Shown: positions 1-9,038 of the stretch, one piece after another
Numbering within the stretch: the first letter of the stretch is position 1
How the letters are laid out: every line of letters begins with the position of its first letter
DNA from: Paenibacillus sp. Soil750
GTDB lineage: Bacteria > Bacillota > Bacilli > Paenibacillales > NBRC-103111
DNA: 44,328 nt
Reading direction: 5' to 3'
Assembly (NCBI RefSeq): GCF_001428045.1
Contig: NZ_LMSD01000022.1
Span: 1-44,328 of the forward strand
Notes under the pieces: model-generated
The model's input: only the letters and a program-made list of their open reading frames with translations
Told to the model about the DNA's origin: nothing
Database searches by the model: none
Translations under genes and position numbers: made by a program

Positions 1-3
1 TAT

Positions 4-95
4 GGAGAGGTGTCCGAGCTGGCCGAAGGAGCACGATTGGAAATCGTGTAGGCGTCACAAGCGTCTCGAGGGTTCGAATCCCTCTCTCTCCGCCA
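4..95 (+). tRNA. tRNA-Ser (GGA)
   Basis: Cloverleaf with a 7-bp acceptor stem (GGAGAGG/TCTCTCC), a long class II variable arm, the anticodon loop TTGGAAA giving GGA, and an encoded CCA end. First complete tRNA of a cluster whose order matches Bacillus trnD; the tRNA-Asn that usually precedes it would lie left of the window. Confidence 0.96.
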
Positions 96-110
96 CAATC
101 TTTCTAGTAA

Positions 111-185
111 GGCCCGTTGGTCAAGTGGTTAAGACACCTCCCTTTCACGGAGGTAACAGGGGTTCGAGTCCCCTACGGGTCACCA
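111..185 (+). tRNA. tRNA-Glu (TTC)
   Basis: Anticodon loop CTTTCAC between CCTCC and GGAGG gives TTC. The acceptor stem GGCCCGT pairs with ACGGGTC and the CCA end is encoded. Confidence 0.96.
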
Positions 186-199
186 TTTTTACTTCCCAT

Positions 200-272
200 G
201 GAGGCTTAGCTCAGCTGGGAGAGCATCTGCCTTACAAGCAGAGGGTCGGCGGTTCGATCCCGTCAGCCTCCA
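200..272 (+). tRNA. tRNA-Val (TAC)
   Basis: Anticodon loop CTTACAA gives TAC. The acceptor GGAGGCT pairs with AGCCTCC. The CCA end is not encoded (TCA follows the discriminator A), so it must be added after transcription. Confidence 0.95.
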
Positions 273-328
273 TCACTTTTCCTTATGAAAGACTTGATTT
301 AATAGGAAACGTGACTTATACTTAATGA

Positions 329-405
<77 letters not shown>

Positions 406-417
406 AATAATACATGT

Positions 418-494
418 GGAGCTGTGGTGTAGTGGCCTAACATGCCTGCCTGTCACGCAGGAGACCGCGGGTTCGAATCCCGTCAGCTCCGCCA
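418..494 (+). tRNA. tRNA-Asp (GTC)
   Basis: Anticodon loop CTGTCAC between CCTGC and GCAGG gives GTC. The acceptor GGAGCTG pairs with CAGCTCC and CCA is encoded. Confidence 0.96.
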
Positions 495-516
495 TTATTA
501 TTACACAATTTAGTTA

Positions 517-592
<76 letters not shown>

Positions 593-608
593 TTTAAAAA
601 TTTAATAA

Positions 609-684
<76 letters not shown>

Positions 685-693
685 TTGCTTTGT

Positions 694-775
694 GGAGGCT
701 TAGTGAAGTGGCTAAACACGGCAGACTGTAAATCTGCTCTCTTCGAGTTCGGTGGTTCGAATCCATCAGCCTCCA
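694..775 (+). tRNA. tRNA-Tyr (GTA)
   Basis: Anticodon loop CTGTAAA between GCAGA and TCTGC gives GTA. It has a long class II variable arm, as bacterial tRNA-Tyr does. CCA is not encoded. Confidence 0.95.
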
Positions 776-787
776 TTTTCTTTATGT

Positions 788-861
788 AGGGGCATAGTTT
801 AAGGGTAGAACAAAGGTCTCCAAAACCTTTGGTGTGGGTTCAATTCCTGCTGCCCCTGCCA
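788..861 (+). tRNA. tRNA-Trp (CCA)
   Basis: Anticodon loop CTCCAAA between AAGGT and ACCTT gives CCA. The acceptor AGGGGCA pairs with TGCCCCT and the CCA end is encoded. Confidence 0.95.
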
Positions 862-885
862 AAAATGCAAGAAACTTAATATTGT

Positions 886-959
886 GGCGGTCGTGGCGAA
901 GGGGTTAACGCACCGGTTTGTGGATCCGGCATTCGCGGGTTCAAGTCCCGTCGTCCGCC
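886..959 (+). tRNA. tRNA-His (GTG)
   Basis: Anticodon loop TTGTGGA gives GTG. The extra 5' G at 886 faces discriminator C959, as tRNA-His requires. The fifth acceptor pair is a U-U mismatch (T891/T954), and the anticodon stem closes on another U-U. CCA is not fully encoded. Confidence 0.94.
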
Positions 960-981
960 CATTATTACCAAAGCAACATAA

Positions 982-1053
982 TGGGGATTAGCCAAGCGGT
1001 AAGGCAACGGACTTTGACTCCGTCATGCCAAGGTTCAAATCCTTGATCCCCAG
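982..1053 (+). tRNA. tRNA-Gln (TTG)
   Basis: Anticodon loop CTTTGAC gives TTG. The acceptor TGGGGAT pairs with ATCCCCA. CCA is not encoded. Confidence 0.95.
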
Positions 1054-1061
1054 TTTTATAT

Positions 1062-1136
1062 GCGGAAGTGGCTCAGCGGTAGAGCATCGCCTTGCCAAGG
1101 CGAGGGTCGCGGGTTCGATCCCCGTCTTCCGCTCCA
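1062..1136 (+). tRNA. tRNA-Gly (GCC)
   Basis: Anticodon loop TTGCCAA between TCGCC and GGCGA gives GCC. The acceptor GCGGAAG pairs with CTTCCGC and CCA is encoded. Confidence 0.96.
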
Positions 1137-1146
1137 TTATTACTAA

Positions 1147-1220
1147 GGCGCCATAGCCAAGTGGTAAGGCAGAGCTCTGCAAAAGCTTTACCCCCAGTTC
1201 GAATCTGGGTGGCGCCTCCA
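1147..1220 (+). tRNA. tRNA-Cys (GCA)
   Basis: Anticodon loop CTGCAAA gives GCA. The acceptor GGCGCCA pairs with TGGCGCC and CCA is encoded. Confidence 0.96.
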
Positions 1221-1232
1221 CAAAATTTATAA

Positions 1233-1321
1233 GCCGGAGTGGCGGAATCGGCAGACGCACAGGACTTAAAATCCTGCGGTAGGTGACTACCGTACCAGTT
1301 CAAGTCTGGTCTTCGGCACCA
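1233..1321 (+). tRNA. tRNA-Leu (TAA)
   Basis: Anticodon loop CTTAAAA gives TAA. Long class II variable arm. The acceptor GCCGGAG pairs with CTTCGGC and CCA is encoded. Confidence 0.96.
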
Positions 1322-1338
1322 TTGTTTTACAAGTTTAT

Positions 1339-1417
1339 GCCGGCATGGCGGAATGGCAGACGCGCTCGACTCAAAATCGAGTCCGAAAGGGTGGAGGTTC
1401 GAGTCCTCTTGCCGGTA
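1339..1417 (+). tRNA. tRNA-Leu (CAA)
   Basis: Anticodon loop CTCAAAA gives CAA. Class II variable arm. The acceptor GCCGGCA pairs with TGCCGGT. CCA is not encoded. Last tRNA of the cluster, as in trnD, which also ends Cys-Leu-Leu. Confidence 0.95.
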
Positions 1418-1421
1418 TAAC

Positions 1422-1471
1422 GAACAAAGAAAGTCTATGAAATCATTTGATTTCATGGGCTTTTTTTTGTT
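1422..1471 (+). terminator. Rho-independent terminator of the tRNA operon
   Basis: Long hairpin just after the last tRNA: the arms around TATGAAATCA and TGATTTCATG pair and are followed by a run of eight T. From here to the kinase gene at 1619 (about 150 bases) I see nothing beyond that gene's own ribosome-binding site. Confidence 0.85.
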
Positions 1472-1618
1472 CACTTTTGGAACGGAAGAGATATCAAAGT
1501 ACTTCGTACACATTGTATCTAAAATGCTATGTATATGTGTTTTACAGATAGTAAAATAAGAAGGGAACGCTTACAATGGAAGTTCATTCCCAAATACAAC
1601 ATATGAGGCGGGGACCCT

Positions 1619-3391
1619 TTGAATATTGTGAATTCGGTAAGGTTTAAGATTTTTATTGGGTTTGTGCTAGTGGTTGCTCCCTTGGTCTTGTTTCTGATTT
1701 TTAATAATGTGTATTCCATGAATGTGGTGAGGGATCAAATTTCTCAAAACTATAATAAACTCCTGCAGCAGTATGTGGAGGATACGGATAATACACTCAA
1801 AGAATTCGATAATTATTTGTTTCATCTCTACAGTGATCCTGATGTGATTAATATGAACTTGTACCCCTTGGAATCGGATGATTATGTACTAGCGAAGCAG
1901 CGCTTATTCAATAAGTTAACTCGTCAGCTGGATATATACAATTTGGTTAATACGTTTTTCGTCTTTTCGAATACGACGGGGGATCTACTTGTATCTACAA
2001 GGGAAAATACGTATTACTATGATCGTGTTCAGACGGTGAAACAATTCATCGTTGAAAATTCGAAGAGTCGTCCAAATGACAGCTCGAATGGTAACTGGCT
2101 CATTATGAAGGCAGTGAATGGCGACCACTATTTGATGAAGATTAATAAGGATTTGGGCGCAGGGCTGTCAGGCGGCATTCTCATTAAAATGAGCAGCATG
2201 GTTGAACCGCTCAGCAAGTGGGACACAGGAGAAGGTGGAGGCACCATTGTCGTATCTCCAGATGGAACTACTTTAACAAACGCCTATTTTCCATCACAAA
2301 GATATAAGAACATAAGTGATCAAATCACAGCGAAAACTTCTGGTTTTCAAATTGTCAAAGATAAGGAGCTTGATCAGCAGTTTTTGATTGTGCGGGAAGC
2401 CTCCTCACATGCAGATTTGGAATTTGAGCTCATCATTGCCGAGAAAAATATGCTGCAGAATTTGCCATATTTGCAGCTGTTGATTTACTTTTTACCATTG
2501 GGTGGAGCGTTTGTGCTTGGGATTTATTTGTTGTATGTGCAGCGCATCTTATTCAAGCCATTGATGCAATTAATACGTGGTATGAGGAAAATTGCCCAAG
2601 GGGAATTGTCAGTCAGGTTGCATGAAGGCAGCTCGACTGAATTTGCTTTTCTGATAGCTACTTTTAACAACATGGTGGATCAGATTGAGAATCTGAAGAT
2701 TTCGGTCTATGAGGAGAAGATCCGCGTACAGCAGGCGGAATTTAAGCATTTGCAAGTTCAAATTAATCCTCACTTCTATATGAACAGTTTAAATATCATT
2801 TATAACCTCGCGGCGTTAAAAGATACGAAATCCGTACAGAAGATGTCACTGCATCTTGCCGATTATTTTCGTTTTATTATGCGTACGAATCGGACAACGA
2901 TGACACTGAAGGATGAGATCGATCATATTCGCAATTATTTGGAGATTCAAGTCATGAGATATCCGGACAATTTGACATTTGACCTCCAATTACCAGAGAC
3001 CTACAGCCAATACGCTATACCTCCGCTTATTGTACAGCCATTTGTAGAAAATGCAGTGATTCATGGGTTTACGAAGCAGTACGGTACGTATGTCATTCAA
3101 GTGAAAGCGGAGCAAGATCAAGAAGCGCCCGAGGAGTTCTTTCTCTTGTCGATAAGCGACAACGGGGATGGTTTTCAGCCAGAAATGCTGCAGCAATTAA
3201 ATTCAGCTCAGTATTTGGACCAATCGGGCGATGAGCACCTTGGGATTTGGAATGTACGGCATCGGTTGCAAATGAATTATGGGAACAGAGTTGCGCTGAG
3301 ATTTCTGAATAAGCCGGAGAGAGGGGCCTTGGTTCAAATTAGGCTGCCGCTTCACACCCCCATTGTGGAAGGGACGGAGAAGGATGTTTAA
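1619..3391 (+). CDS. YesM-type sensor histidine kinase
   Basis: Membrane sensor kinase of 590 residues (HPK8/YesM group) that probably senses an extracellular carbohydrate and phosphorylates the next gene's product. Domains: membrane segment about 9-31, extracellular sensor about 32-280, second membrane segment about 284-306, HAMP about 307-360, His_kinase domain with the phosphoacceptor in INPHFY (His385), then an HATPase domain with N-box QPFVENAVIHGF and glycine boxes SDNGDGF and LGIWN. The TTG start follows GAGGCGGGG with about 6 bases of spacing. It overlaps the regulator gene by 8 bases, so the pair is co-translated. The ABC importer downstream is the likely target; the actual ligand cannot be read from the sequence. 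Confidence 0.93.
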   Translation: MNIVNSVRFKIFIGFVLVVAPLVLFLIFNNVYSMNVVRDQISQNYNKLLQQYVEDTDNTLKEFDNYLFHLYSDPDVINMNLYPLESDDYVLAKQRLFNKLTRQLDIYNLVNTFFVFSNTTGDLLVSTRENTYYYDRVQTVKQFIVENSKSRPNDSSNGNWLIMKAVNGDHYLMKINKDLGAGLSGGILIKMSSMVEPLSKWDTGEGGGTIVVSPDGTTLTNAYFPSQRYKNISDQITAKTSGFQIVKDKELDQQFLIVREASSHADLEFELIIAEKNMLQNLPYLQLLIYFLPLGGAFVLGIYLLYVQRILFKPLMQLIRGMRKIAQGELSVRLHEGSSTEFAFLIATFNNMVDQIENLKISVYEEKIRVQQAEFKHLQVQINPHFYMNSLNIIYNLAALKDTKSVQKMSLHLADYFRFIMRTNRTTMTLKDEIDHIRNYLEIQVMRYPDNLTFDLQLPETYSQYAIPPLIVQPFVENAVIHGFTKQYGTYVIQVKAEQDQEAPEEFFLLSISDNGDGFQPEMLQQLNSAQYLDQSGDEHLGIWNVRHRLQMNYGNRVALRFLNKPERGALVQIRLPLHTPIVEGTEKDV

Positions 3392-4988
3392 TTTATTGGT
3401 TGTGGACGACGAGAAGATCGCGGTAAAAGGAATCACTGTGGGGATCGATTGGGAGACGTTTCCGATTGGTCAGATTTTTGAAGCACTGGATGTGAATGAA
3501 GCGAAGCAGGTGCTATCTCAGAATCGAATCGACATCATGATTTCGGACATCGAAATGCCGGGTAGTAATGGCTTGCAGCTGCAGGAGTGGGTACGTACGC
3601 ATTCACCACAAACGGAGACGATTTTCTTAACGGGTCATGCGAATTTCGAATATGCGCAGCAGGCTGTTCGCTTAGGGAGCTTTGACTACGTCTTGAAGCC
3701 AGTGGATCACGATCGGCTGCAAGACATTGTGAAGCTCGCCATTGAGAAGATTAAAGAAGATCAGGAACAGACTGATTTTCATGAAACATATAAGATGTAT
3801 TACAGTCACTGGGTTAGTGAGCTGCCGACGTTGGTTGAGAAGTTTTGGCAGGAGCTGTTGAGCGGGAAAATACCTGCGAATGAGGAGCGGTTGACTCGCA
3901 ATTTCCAGATGTATGAAATCCCATTGGACATGACGAGTAGGATCTTACCCATCCTCATAAGTGTGGAGCACTGGAAGGAAGAGTTGAATGCAAGAGATGA
4001 AGAGATTATGGAGTACGCGATTCGAAAAGCTGCTGCTGAAATCATTGTTGTGGAGCAGGCTGGCTGCGTGATTCAAGAGAATGGTTCATCTTTAGTTCTC
4101 CTGTATGTAGAGGAAGGAAGCGAACTATCGCTAACTGACATCAAAGCGAAGTGCGAGGCTTATATTAGTGCTTGTCACCGTTATTTTCAGTGCAGCTTGT
4201 CCTGCTATGTAGGCGAGGAAACGCCTTTACTTAAGCTAACGGCGAAGGTAGCGGACCTGTTTCAAAATGAGCGGAACAATGTGACAAAAAGTAACTGTGT
4301 GCTTTTGGACAATGAAACAGATCAGCCTCTTATGAACAAGCCGCAGGCGCCAACCTTTTCCGATTGGATTGTGTTATTGGAGTCTGGAAAGAAGGCAGAA
4401 CTGGTGGCTCGCATTCAGGAGAATATTGATCGTCTGCAGAAGACTGATGACGTGGGTTCCGAAACGGTGGAGGCCTTCTATTATGGAATGTTGCATGTGG
4501 TGTATCATGTTTTGCATAAAAAAGGATTAGCCGTACATGATATGCTCCCTCATCAAGAGCTACAAGACTACACCAGTGCGACGCGTTCATTAAATCAACT
4601 GAGGAATTGGGCGGTTCGAACCGCTACCGTTAGCTGTGACTACATGAATAGCCATCTGAAAGGCGTCTCAGCGGTTACAGCGAAGGTATGCCAATACATT
4701 GACGACCATATGGAGGAAGAGCTTAGCAGAGAGGAATTGGCGGCTTCTGTGTTTCTCAATCCGGCCTATTTATCGCGTTTATTTAAAAAAGAAACGGGGC
4801 TTTCCATTTCGGAGTACAGTCTCAAGGTTCGGATGGAGAAAGCGATGAAGCTGCTTGCGGAAACCAACGATAAGATCAGCTATGTAGCGGAGCAAACGGG
4901 TTATTCACACTTTTCCTTTTTCGCGAAAATGTTCAAGAAGTATTCAGGACTTTCCCCACAAGAGTATCGTAAAAACTTCCAGGGGTGA
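3384..4988 (+). CDS. YesN-type response regulator with AraC DNA-binding domain
   Basis: Cytoplasmic transcription regulator of 534 residues. The N-terminal receiver domain (1-120) has the acidic pair VVDDE, phosphoacceptor Asp55 (ISDIEMPG) and Lys105 (VLKPVD). A long middle region without a recognisable fold follows. The C-terminal 100 residues hold two AraC/XylS helix-turn-helix units (ELSREELAASVFLNPAYLSR and the later YSHFSFFAKMFKKYSG). I start at the ATG that opens with MFNLLVVDD, behind GGAGAAGG; an in-frame ATG 21 bases upstream lacks a good site. It probably activates the ABC transporter operon downstream in response to the kinase. Confidence 0.93.
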   Translation: MFNLLVVDDEKIAVKGITVGIDWETFPIGQIFEALDVNEAKQVLSQNRIDIMISDIEMPGSNGLQLQEWVRTHSPQTETIFLTGHANFEYAQQAVRLGSFDYVLKPVDHDRLQDIVKLAIEKIKEDQEQTDFHETYKMYYSHWVSELPTLVEKFWQELLSGKIPANEERLTRNFQMYEIPLDMTSRILPILISVEHWKEELNARDEEIMEYAIRKAAAEIIVVEQAGCVIQENGSSLVLLYVEEGSELSLTDIKAKCEAYISACHRYFQCSLSCYVGEETPLLKLTAKVADLFQNERNNVTKSNCVLLDNETDQPLMNKPQAPTFSDWIVLLESGKKAELVARIQENIDRLQKTDDVGSETVEAFYYGMLHVVYHVLHKKGLAVHDMLPHQELQDYTSATRSLNQLRNWAVRTATVSCDYMNSHLKGVSAVTAKVCQYIDDHMEEELSREELAASVFLNPAYLSRLFKKETGLSISEYSLKVRMEKAMKLLAETNDKISYVAEQTGYSHFSFFAKMFKKYSGLSPQEYRKNFQG

Positions 4989-5041
4989 TGAGGTTCTGAG
5001 GCATGGAATCAGGGGTTAGAACAACTCAAGATGAAATGGCC

Positions 5042-5070
5042 AAAAGCTGCCCGGGAATGGGTAGCTTTTT
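5042..5070 (+). terminator. Rho-independent terminator after the two-component pair
   Basis: The arms AAAAGCTGCCC and GGGTAGCTTTT (one G-U pair) enclose a 6-base loop, and the stem ends in five T. It separates the regulator genes from the ABC operon; the rest of 4989-5235 shows no gene. Confidence 0.8.
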
Positions 5071-5235
5071 GTGCTTTCCAGGGAGAGATGGCAGGCGAAT
5101 CAAGGTTTAGACGAATGTCACAGAAGTGCTTATTCGGTCACTACGCAGATAGAGATTTATTTCCAAACAATTTACAATGAACCTATAAGAGAGAGGATAT
5201 AAGCGGATTGAATGGAAAGGGGAGCAAAATTAAAG

Positions 5236-6219
5236 ATGAACAATACGCCAAATACGGCAGCTCAGGCAGCCCCTATACGTACTACGAAACGAACTAGGGT
5301 TCAATCAAACTTTCTATGGACGGTTCGCAAATACTGGATCTTCTATGTGATGATGGCACCAGCAGCACTGCTGCTCATCATTAACAACTACATTCCAATG
5401 GCGGGCGTTCTGATTGCTTTTAAAAATGTGAATTACACAAAAGGGATTTTAGGAAGTCCATGGGTGGGTTTCGATAATTTCAAGTATTTGTTCTCTAGTG
5501 AGGTTGCGTGGGTCATTACTCGAAATACGATCTCGTATAATCTGGTTTTCATCGTATTGAATTTGGTAATCGCCGTTGCAATGGCTATTATGTTTAATGA
5601 GATGCGTAGTAAATTTCTATCGAAGTTTCATCAAAGCACGATGTTTCTGCCCTTCTTTCTCTCGATGGTATGTGTAGCATATCTAGTATACGCTTTCTTG
5701 GGCGCTGAGCATGGTTTCGTGAATACCGTGCTTCTGCCTAAATTAGGCATAGAGCCGATTGACTGGTATACAGAGCCGAAATATTGGACGGTCATTCTAC
5801 CGATTGTGAACACATGGAAAAACCTTGGGTACTATACAGTCATTTATATGGCAGCCATTATAGGGATTGATCATGAGTATTATGAAGCGGCTTTAATCGA
5901 TGGAGCGAATAAATGGCAGCAAGTAAAACGCATCACGATCCCACTGATCATGCCGGTCATGATTACGATGACACTTCTTCAAGTAGGTAGAATTTTCTAT
6001 GCTGACTTTGGCCTATTCTTCCAAGTAACGAAAAATGCAGGCGCTTTATTTCCGACAACACAAGTTATTGATACCTATGTGTATCAAACGTTCCTGACGA
6101 TGGGGGATATCGGAATGTCATCTGCAGCAGGCTTGTACCAAGCCGTTGTGGGCTTCCTACTTGTTCTAGTTACGAATTTATTTGTAAGAAAAGTAAGCAA
6201 AGAGAACGCACTATTTTAA
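5236..6219 (+). CDS. ABC sugar transporter permease, LplB type
   Basis: Inner-membrane permease of the MalF/LplB class. About six membrane segments begin near residue 35 (FYVMMAPAALLLIINNY). The signature EAA loop is present as YEAALIDGANKWQQVKRITI, which docks to the ATPase. Together with the next permease it forms the channel for a sugar or oligosaccharide. I prefer the ATG at 5236 (MNNTPN), 11 bases after AAGGGGAG; an in-frame ATG at 5212 has a poorly placed site. No ATPase gene is nearby, so it probably shares a general MsmX-type ATPase, as is usual for this family in Bacilli. Confidence 0.93.
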   Translation: MNNTPNTAAQAAPIRTTKRTRVQSNFLWTVRKYWIFYVMMAPAALLLIINNYIPMAGVLIAFKNVNYTKGILGSPWVGFDNFKYLFSSEVAWVITRNTISYNLVFIVLNLVIAVAMAIMFNEMRSKFLSKFHQSTMFLPFFLSMVCVAYLVYAFLGAEHGFVNTVLLPKLGIEPIDWYTEPKYWTVILPIVNTWKNLGYYTVIYMAAIIGIDHEYYEAALIDGANKWQQVKRITIPLIMPVMITMTLLQVGRIFYADFGLFFQVTKNAGALFPTTQVIDTYVYQTFLTMGDIGMSSAAGLYQAVVGFLLVLVTNLFVRKVSKENALF

Positions 6220-6234
6220 GAAGGAGTGGCTGTC

Positions 6235-7179
6235 ATGAGTGAAGCAATTTCAGTACGTAAACAACGGATAGCCAGAAAACGAGGACCAAATGAATTAACG
6301 CCTACAGCGAATTTGTTGGTTAACGTGTTCTTCTGGATTTATACCGCAGCTTGTATAATGCCTCTGGTATTGGTAATCATCGTATCCTTTTCAGATGAAA
6401 AGGGAGTTCTCATACATGGCTACAATTTCATACCTGAAGCTTGGAGTTTGGAAGCGTATAAGTTCATGTTCAAGGATTGGCATCAAATCTTGCGCTCCTT
6501 CGGGATCTCAGTCTTTCTAGCAACGGTAGGAACAGCAATTAGTTTAGTGATGATGTCACTTTATGCGTATCCGATCTCGCGAAGTGATTTTCCACATAGA
6601 AGTTTCTTCTCCTTCTTCATGTTTTTCACGATGTTATTCAATGGTGGGCTCGTTCCATGGTATCTTGTCTATACCCAGATGCTGGATTTGAAAAATACGA
6701 TCGCAGCACTAATGCTGCCCTTGTTGGTCTCCGCCTTCTTCGTCCTATTGCTTCGGACATTCTTTGCGAATTCGATTCCGATGCCTTTAATCGAAGCAGC
6801 GAAAATTGATGGAGCCGGTGAGGTTCGGATTTTCAGTCAAATCATTATTCCACTCTCTTTACCGGTATTGGCTTCGGTTGGTTTGTTTCAGGTGCTGAAC
6901 TATTGGAATGACTGGTTCCTGAGTCTGGTGTTCATTTCTGGCAGCAAAAACATCAATCTGCAGTTCATGATGTACAAAACCATGCTGGATATTCAGTTTT
7001 TAACCTCGAATGTGCAAGCGAGTCAAGGTTTATCCCAAGCAGGGGGCATGCTACAACTACCAACGGAAACAGTCCGTATGGCGATGGCCGTACTCGGAAT
7101 AGGACCGATCGTGTTCGCGTATCCATTCTTCCAGAAGTATTTTAAGAAAGGCCTGACGGTTGGTGCAATAAAAGGATAG
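6235..7179 (+). CDS. ABC sugar transporter permease, LplC/YtcP type
   Basis: Second permease of the importer (MalG/YtcP class). Membrane segments start near residue 30 (VFFWIYTAACIMPLVLVIIV). The EAA loop reads IEAAKIDGAGEVRIFSQII, and the C-terminus (KKGLTVGAIKG) is characteristic of this group. The ATG at 6235 has AAGGAG 8 bases upstream; the GTG inside that site at 6226 is rejected as the start. It follows the LplB-type gene after 15 bases and is surely co-transcribed. The substrate cannot be told from the sequence. Confidence 0.93.
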   Translation: MSEAISVRKQRIARKRGPNELTPTANLLVNVFFWIYTAACIMPLVLVIIVSFSDEKGVLIHGYNFIPEAWSLEAYKFMFKDWHQILRSFGISVFLATVGTAISLVMMSLYAYPISRSDFPHRSFFSFFMFFTMLFNGGLVPWYLVYTQMLDLKNTIAALMLPLLVSAFFVLLLRTFFANSIPMPLIEAAKIDGAGEVRIFSQIIIPLSLPVLASVGLFQVLNYWNDWFLSLVFISGSKNINLQFMMYKTMLDIQFLTSNVQASQGLSQAGGMLQLPTETVRMAMAVLGIGPIVFAYPFFQKYFKKGLTVGAIKG

Positions 7180-7253
7180 TTTAACACGGCTTGTACCAGT
7201 GTAGACTGGTTTAGCATATATGAAGAATTGAGATAAAGGGAGGCAATCCATCA

Positions 7254-8804
7254 ATGAAAGCTTTGAAAAAAAGCACTCTTGCACTTCTTACCCTAACGTT
7301 TTCGTTATCACTCACCTTGGCGGGCTGTTCGAAGAGCACACCAGAGCCTGCTGCAAGTGCTACAGCAGCACCAGCAACAAGTACAGCGCCTGCTGCGACG
7401 AAAGCAGCTACAACGGATTTGAAGCCTTATGAAGTGAAACTAGTCTACCCTGGAACACCACAACCGGATCAAGCTAAAGTAGAAGACGCTATGAACAAGG
7501 TTTTGAAAGAAAAAATCAACGCAACGATCAAATTAATGCCAATCGACTGGGGCCAATGGGATAATAAAACGAACTTAATGATTGCTTCCCGTGAAGAGTT
7601 CGATATCCTTTTCACAGCACAATGGAATGGTCACGCTGTCAATGTGGGTAAAGGCGCCTTGATGCCGCTTAATGATTTGATTGGGCAATATGGAAAGGGT
7701 ATTACGGATTCCTTGGATCCAGCGTTCTTGCAAGGAGCTAAAATCAACGGTAAAAACTATGGTGTCCCAACGAATAAAGAACTTGCAGCTTCCGGTGGGG
7801 TTGTGTATCGTGCGGATATCGCCAAAGAATTAGGCATTGATATGACAGCTGTGAAGACGATGGCAGACCTGGCTAATGTACTGAAAACAGTCAAAGAGAA
7901 AAAGCCAGAAATGACAGCTTTCTTCCTTCGCGACGGGGATAACTTGAATGCGCACTATTTGGCACAGTATGACTATCTGGGTGACAGCACAATTCCAGGT
8001 GTTATTATGAAAGATGGCACAGATACAAAAGTGATTCCGAAATGGGATCAACCGCGTTATAAGGAAATTTTGAAATTAACACGTGATTTTATGCAAAAAG
8101 GCTATATCAATAAAGATGCAGCTACAACGCAATTGTCGGGTCAAGATGCTTTGAAATCCGGGAATGTATTCATGATTACATCTTCTTTGAAACCAGGTAA
8201 AGATAGTGAACTGGCAAATGCAACGAACTTGGTAGGTAAACTTGGCCAAATCGAGTTGACACCACGTACAATTTCCACCGGCGACACAGCAGGTTCCATG
8301 TTAGGTATTTCCGTAACGTCCAAGGATCCAGCTCGTACGATGATGGTGATTAACCTCTTGCACACGGATAAACAATTAAACAATCTCATCAACTTTGGTA
8401 TCGAAGGTACGCACTACACGAAAGTGTCGGAAAACATTATTAAAGCAACAGATGCAGGCAAAAATTATGCACCAGGTGCTGCATGGCAGTTCGGTAACCA
8501 ATTCTTGAACTATTTGTACGATAATGAAGATCCACAGAAATGGGATAAATTCAAAGAGTTCAATAAATCAGGCAAAAAATCACCAGGTCTAGGCTTTACG
8601 TTCGACTCTGAGCCTGTTAAAACCCAAGTGGCTGCAGCAGTTAACGTAGGCAAAGAATTCGATGCAGCGATGGATACAGGTTCTGTGGATATGGATGCTT
8701 CCTTGCCGAAATATCAAGATAAAATGAAAGCAGCAGGCATTGATAAAATCATAGCTGAAAAGCAAAAGCAATTGGATGCGTTCTTAGCAGCTTCGAAGAA
8801 ATAA
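7254..8804 (+). CDS. Extracellular solute-binding lipoprotein of the ABC importer
   Basis: Lipoprotein of 516 residues. Signal peptide 1-24 with lipobox LAGC (lipidated Cys25), then an Ala/Thr/Pro-rich linker to about residue 55 and a large type 1 extracellular solute-binding domain, as in LipO/YtcQ partners of LplB/YtcP permeases. It should bind a sugar or oligosaccharide outside the membrane and deliver it to the two permeases. The ATG has a strong site (AAGGGAGG) 9 bases upstream. Last gene of the importer operon; a terminator follows directly. The length (over 500 residues) fits binding proteins for complex plant polysaccharide fragments, but that is inference. Confidence 0.93.
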   Translation: MKALKKSTLALLTLTFSLSLTLAGCSKSTPEPAASATAAPATSTAPAATKAATTDLKPYEVKLVYPGTPQPDQAKVEDAMNKVLKEKINATIKLMPIDWGQWDNKTNLMIASREEFDILFTAQWNGHAVNVGKGALMPLNDLIGQYGKGITDSLDPAFLQGAKINGKNYGVPTNKELAASGGVVYRADIAKELGIDMTAVKTMADLANVLKTVKEKKPEMTAFFLRDGDNLNAHYLAQYDYLGDSTIPGVIMKDGTDTKVIPKWDQPRYKEILKLTRDFMQKGYINKDAATTQLSGQDALKSGNVFMITSSLKPGKDSELANATNLVGKLGQIELTPRTISTGDTAGSMLGISVTSKDPARTMMVINLLHTDKQLNNLINFGIEGTHYTKVSENIIKATDAGKNYAPGAAWQFGNQFLNYLYDNEDPQKWDKFKEFNKSGKKSPGLGFTFDSEPVKTQVAAAVNVGKEFDAAMDTGSVDMDASLPKYQDKMKAAGIDKIIAEKQKQLDAFLAASKK

Positions 8805-8818
8805 GAGGTTCTATGTAG

Positions 8819-8857
8819 AAGGAGCCAGACTCAGCAATGAGTCTTGGCTCCTTTTGA
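8819..8857 (+). terminator. Rho-independent terminator of the ABC operon
   Basis: Perfect-looking hairpin with arms AAGGAGCCAGACTCA and TGAGTCTTGGCTCCTT, loop GCAA and a T-rich end. It lies between the convergent ABC operon and the YjcZ-type gene. Confidence 0.85.
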
Positions 8858-8877
8858 TTGCAGACATCTATGACTAA

Positions 8878-8994
8878 TTACCAAACAAAAGTCATTGTTA
8901 CGATAACAAGCAGAACGAACAGAACAAGAACAACTGCAGCGGACGACGTACCACCATAACCTGCACAAGAACCAGCACCTACAGCAACACCCAT
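8878..8994 (-). CDS. YjcZ-type sporulation miniprotein
   Basis: Reading frame of 38 residues: a short Gly-rich start (GVAVGAGSCAGYGG), then one hydrophobic helix (AAVVLVLFVLLVIVTMTF). This is the pattern of the YjcZ/YczI family of tiny sporulation membrane proteins. A strong ribosome-binding site (GGGGGGTGA on the minus strand) precedes the ATG. A second protein of the same build is encoded at 21729-21830. Function within the spore is unknown for the family. Confidence 0.8.
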   Translation of the reverse strand: MGVAVGAGSCAGYGGTSSAAVVLVLFVLLVIVTMTFVW

Positions 8995-9038
8995 TTATGT
9001 CACCCCCCATCTCTAGGAATGCTCTTCCGCAGAAGCGA

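Noticed and set aside
988..1513. Frames of 90 and 146 codons on the minus strand across the tRNA cluster
   Set aside because: They run through tRNA genes and contain the usual spurious peptides (GIEPATLAL-type) that come from tRNA sequence.
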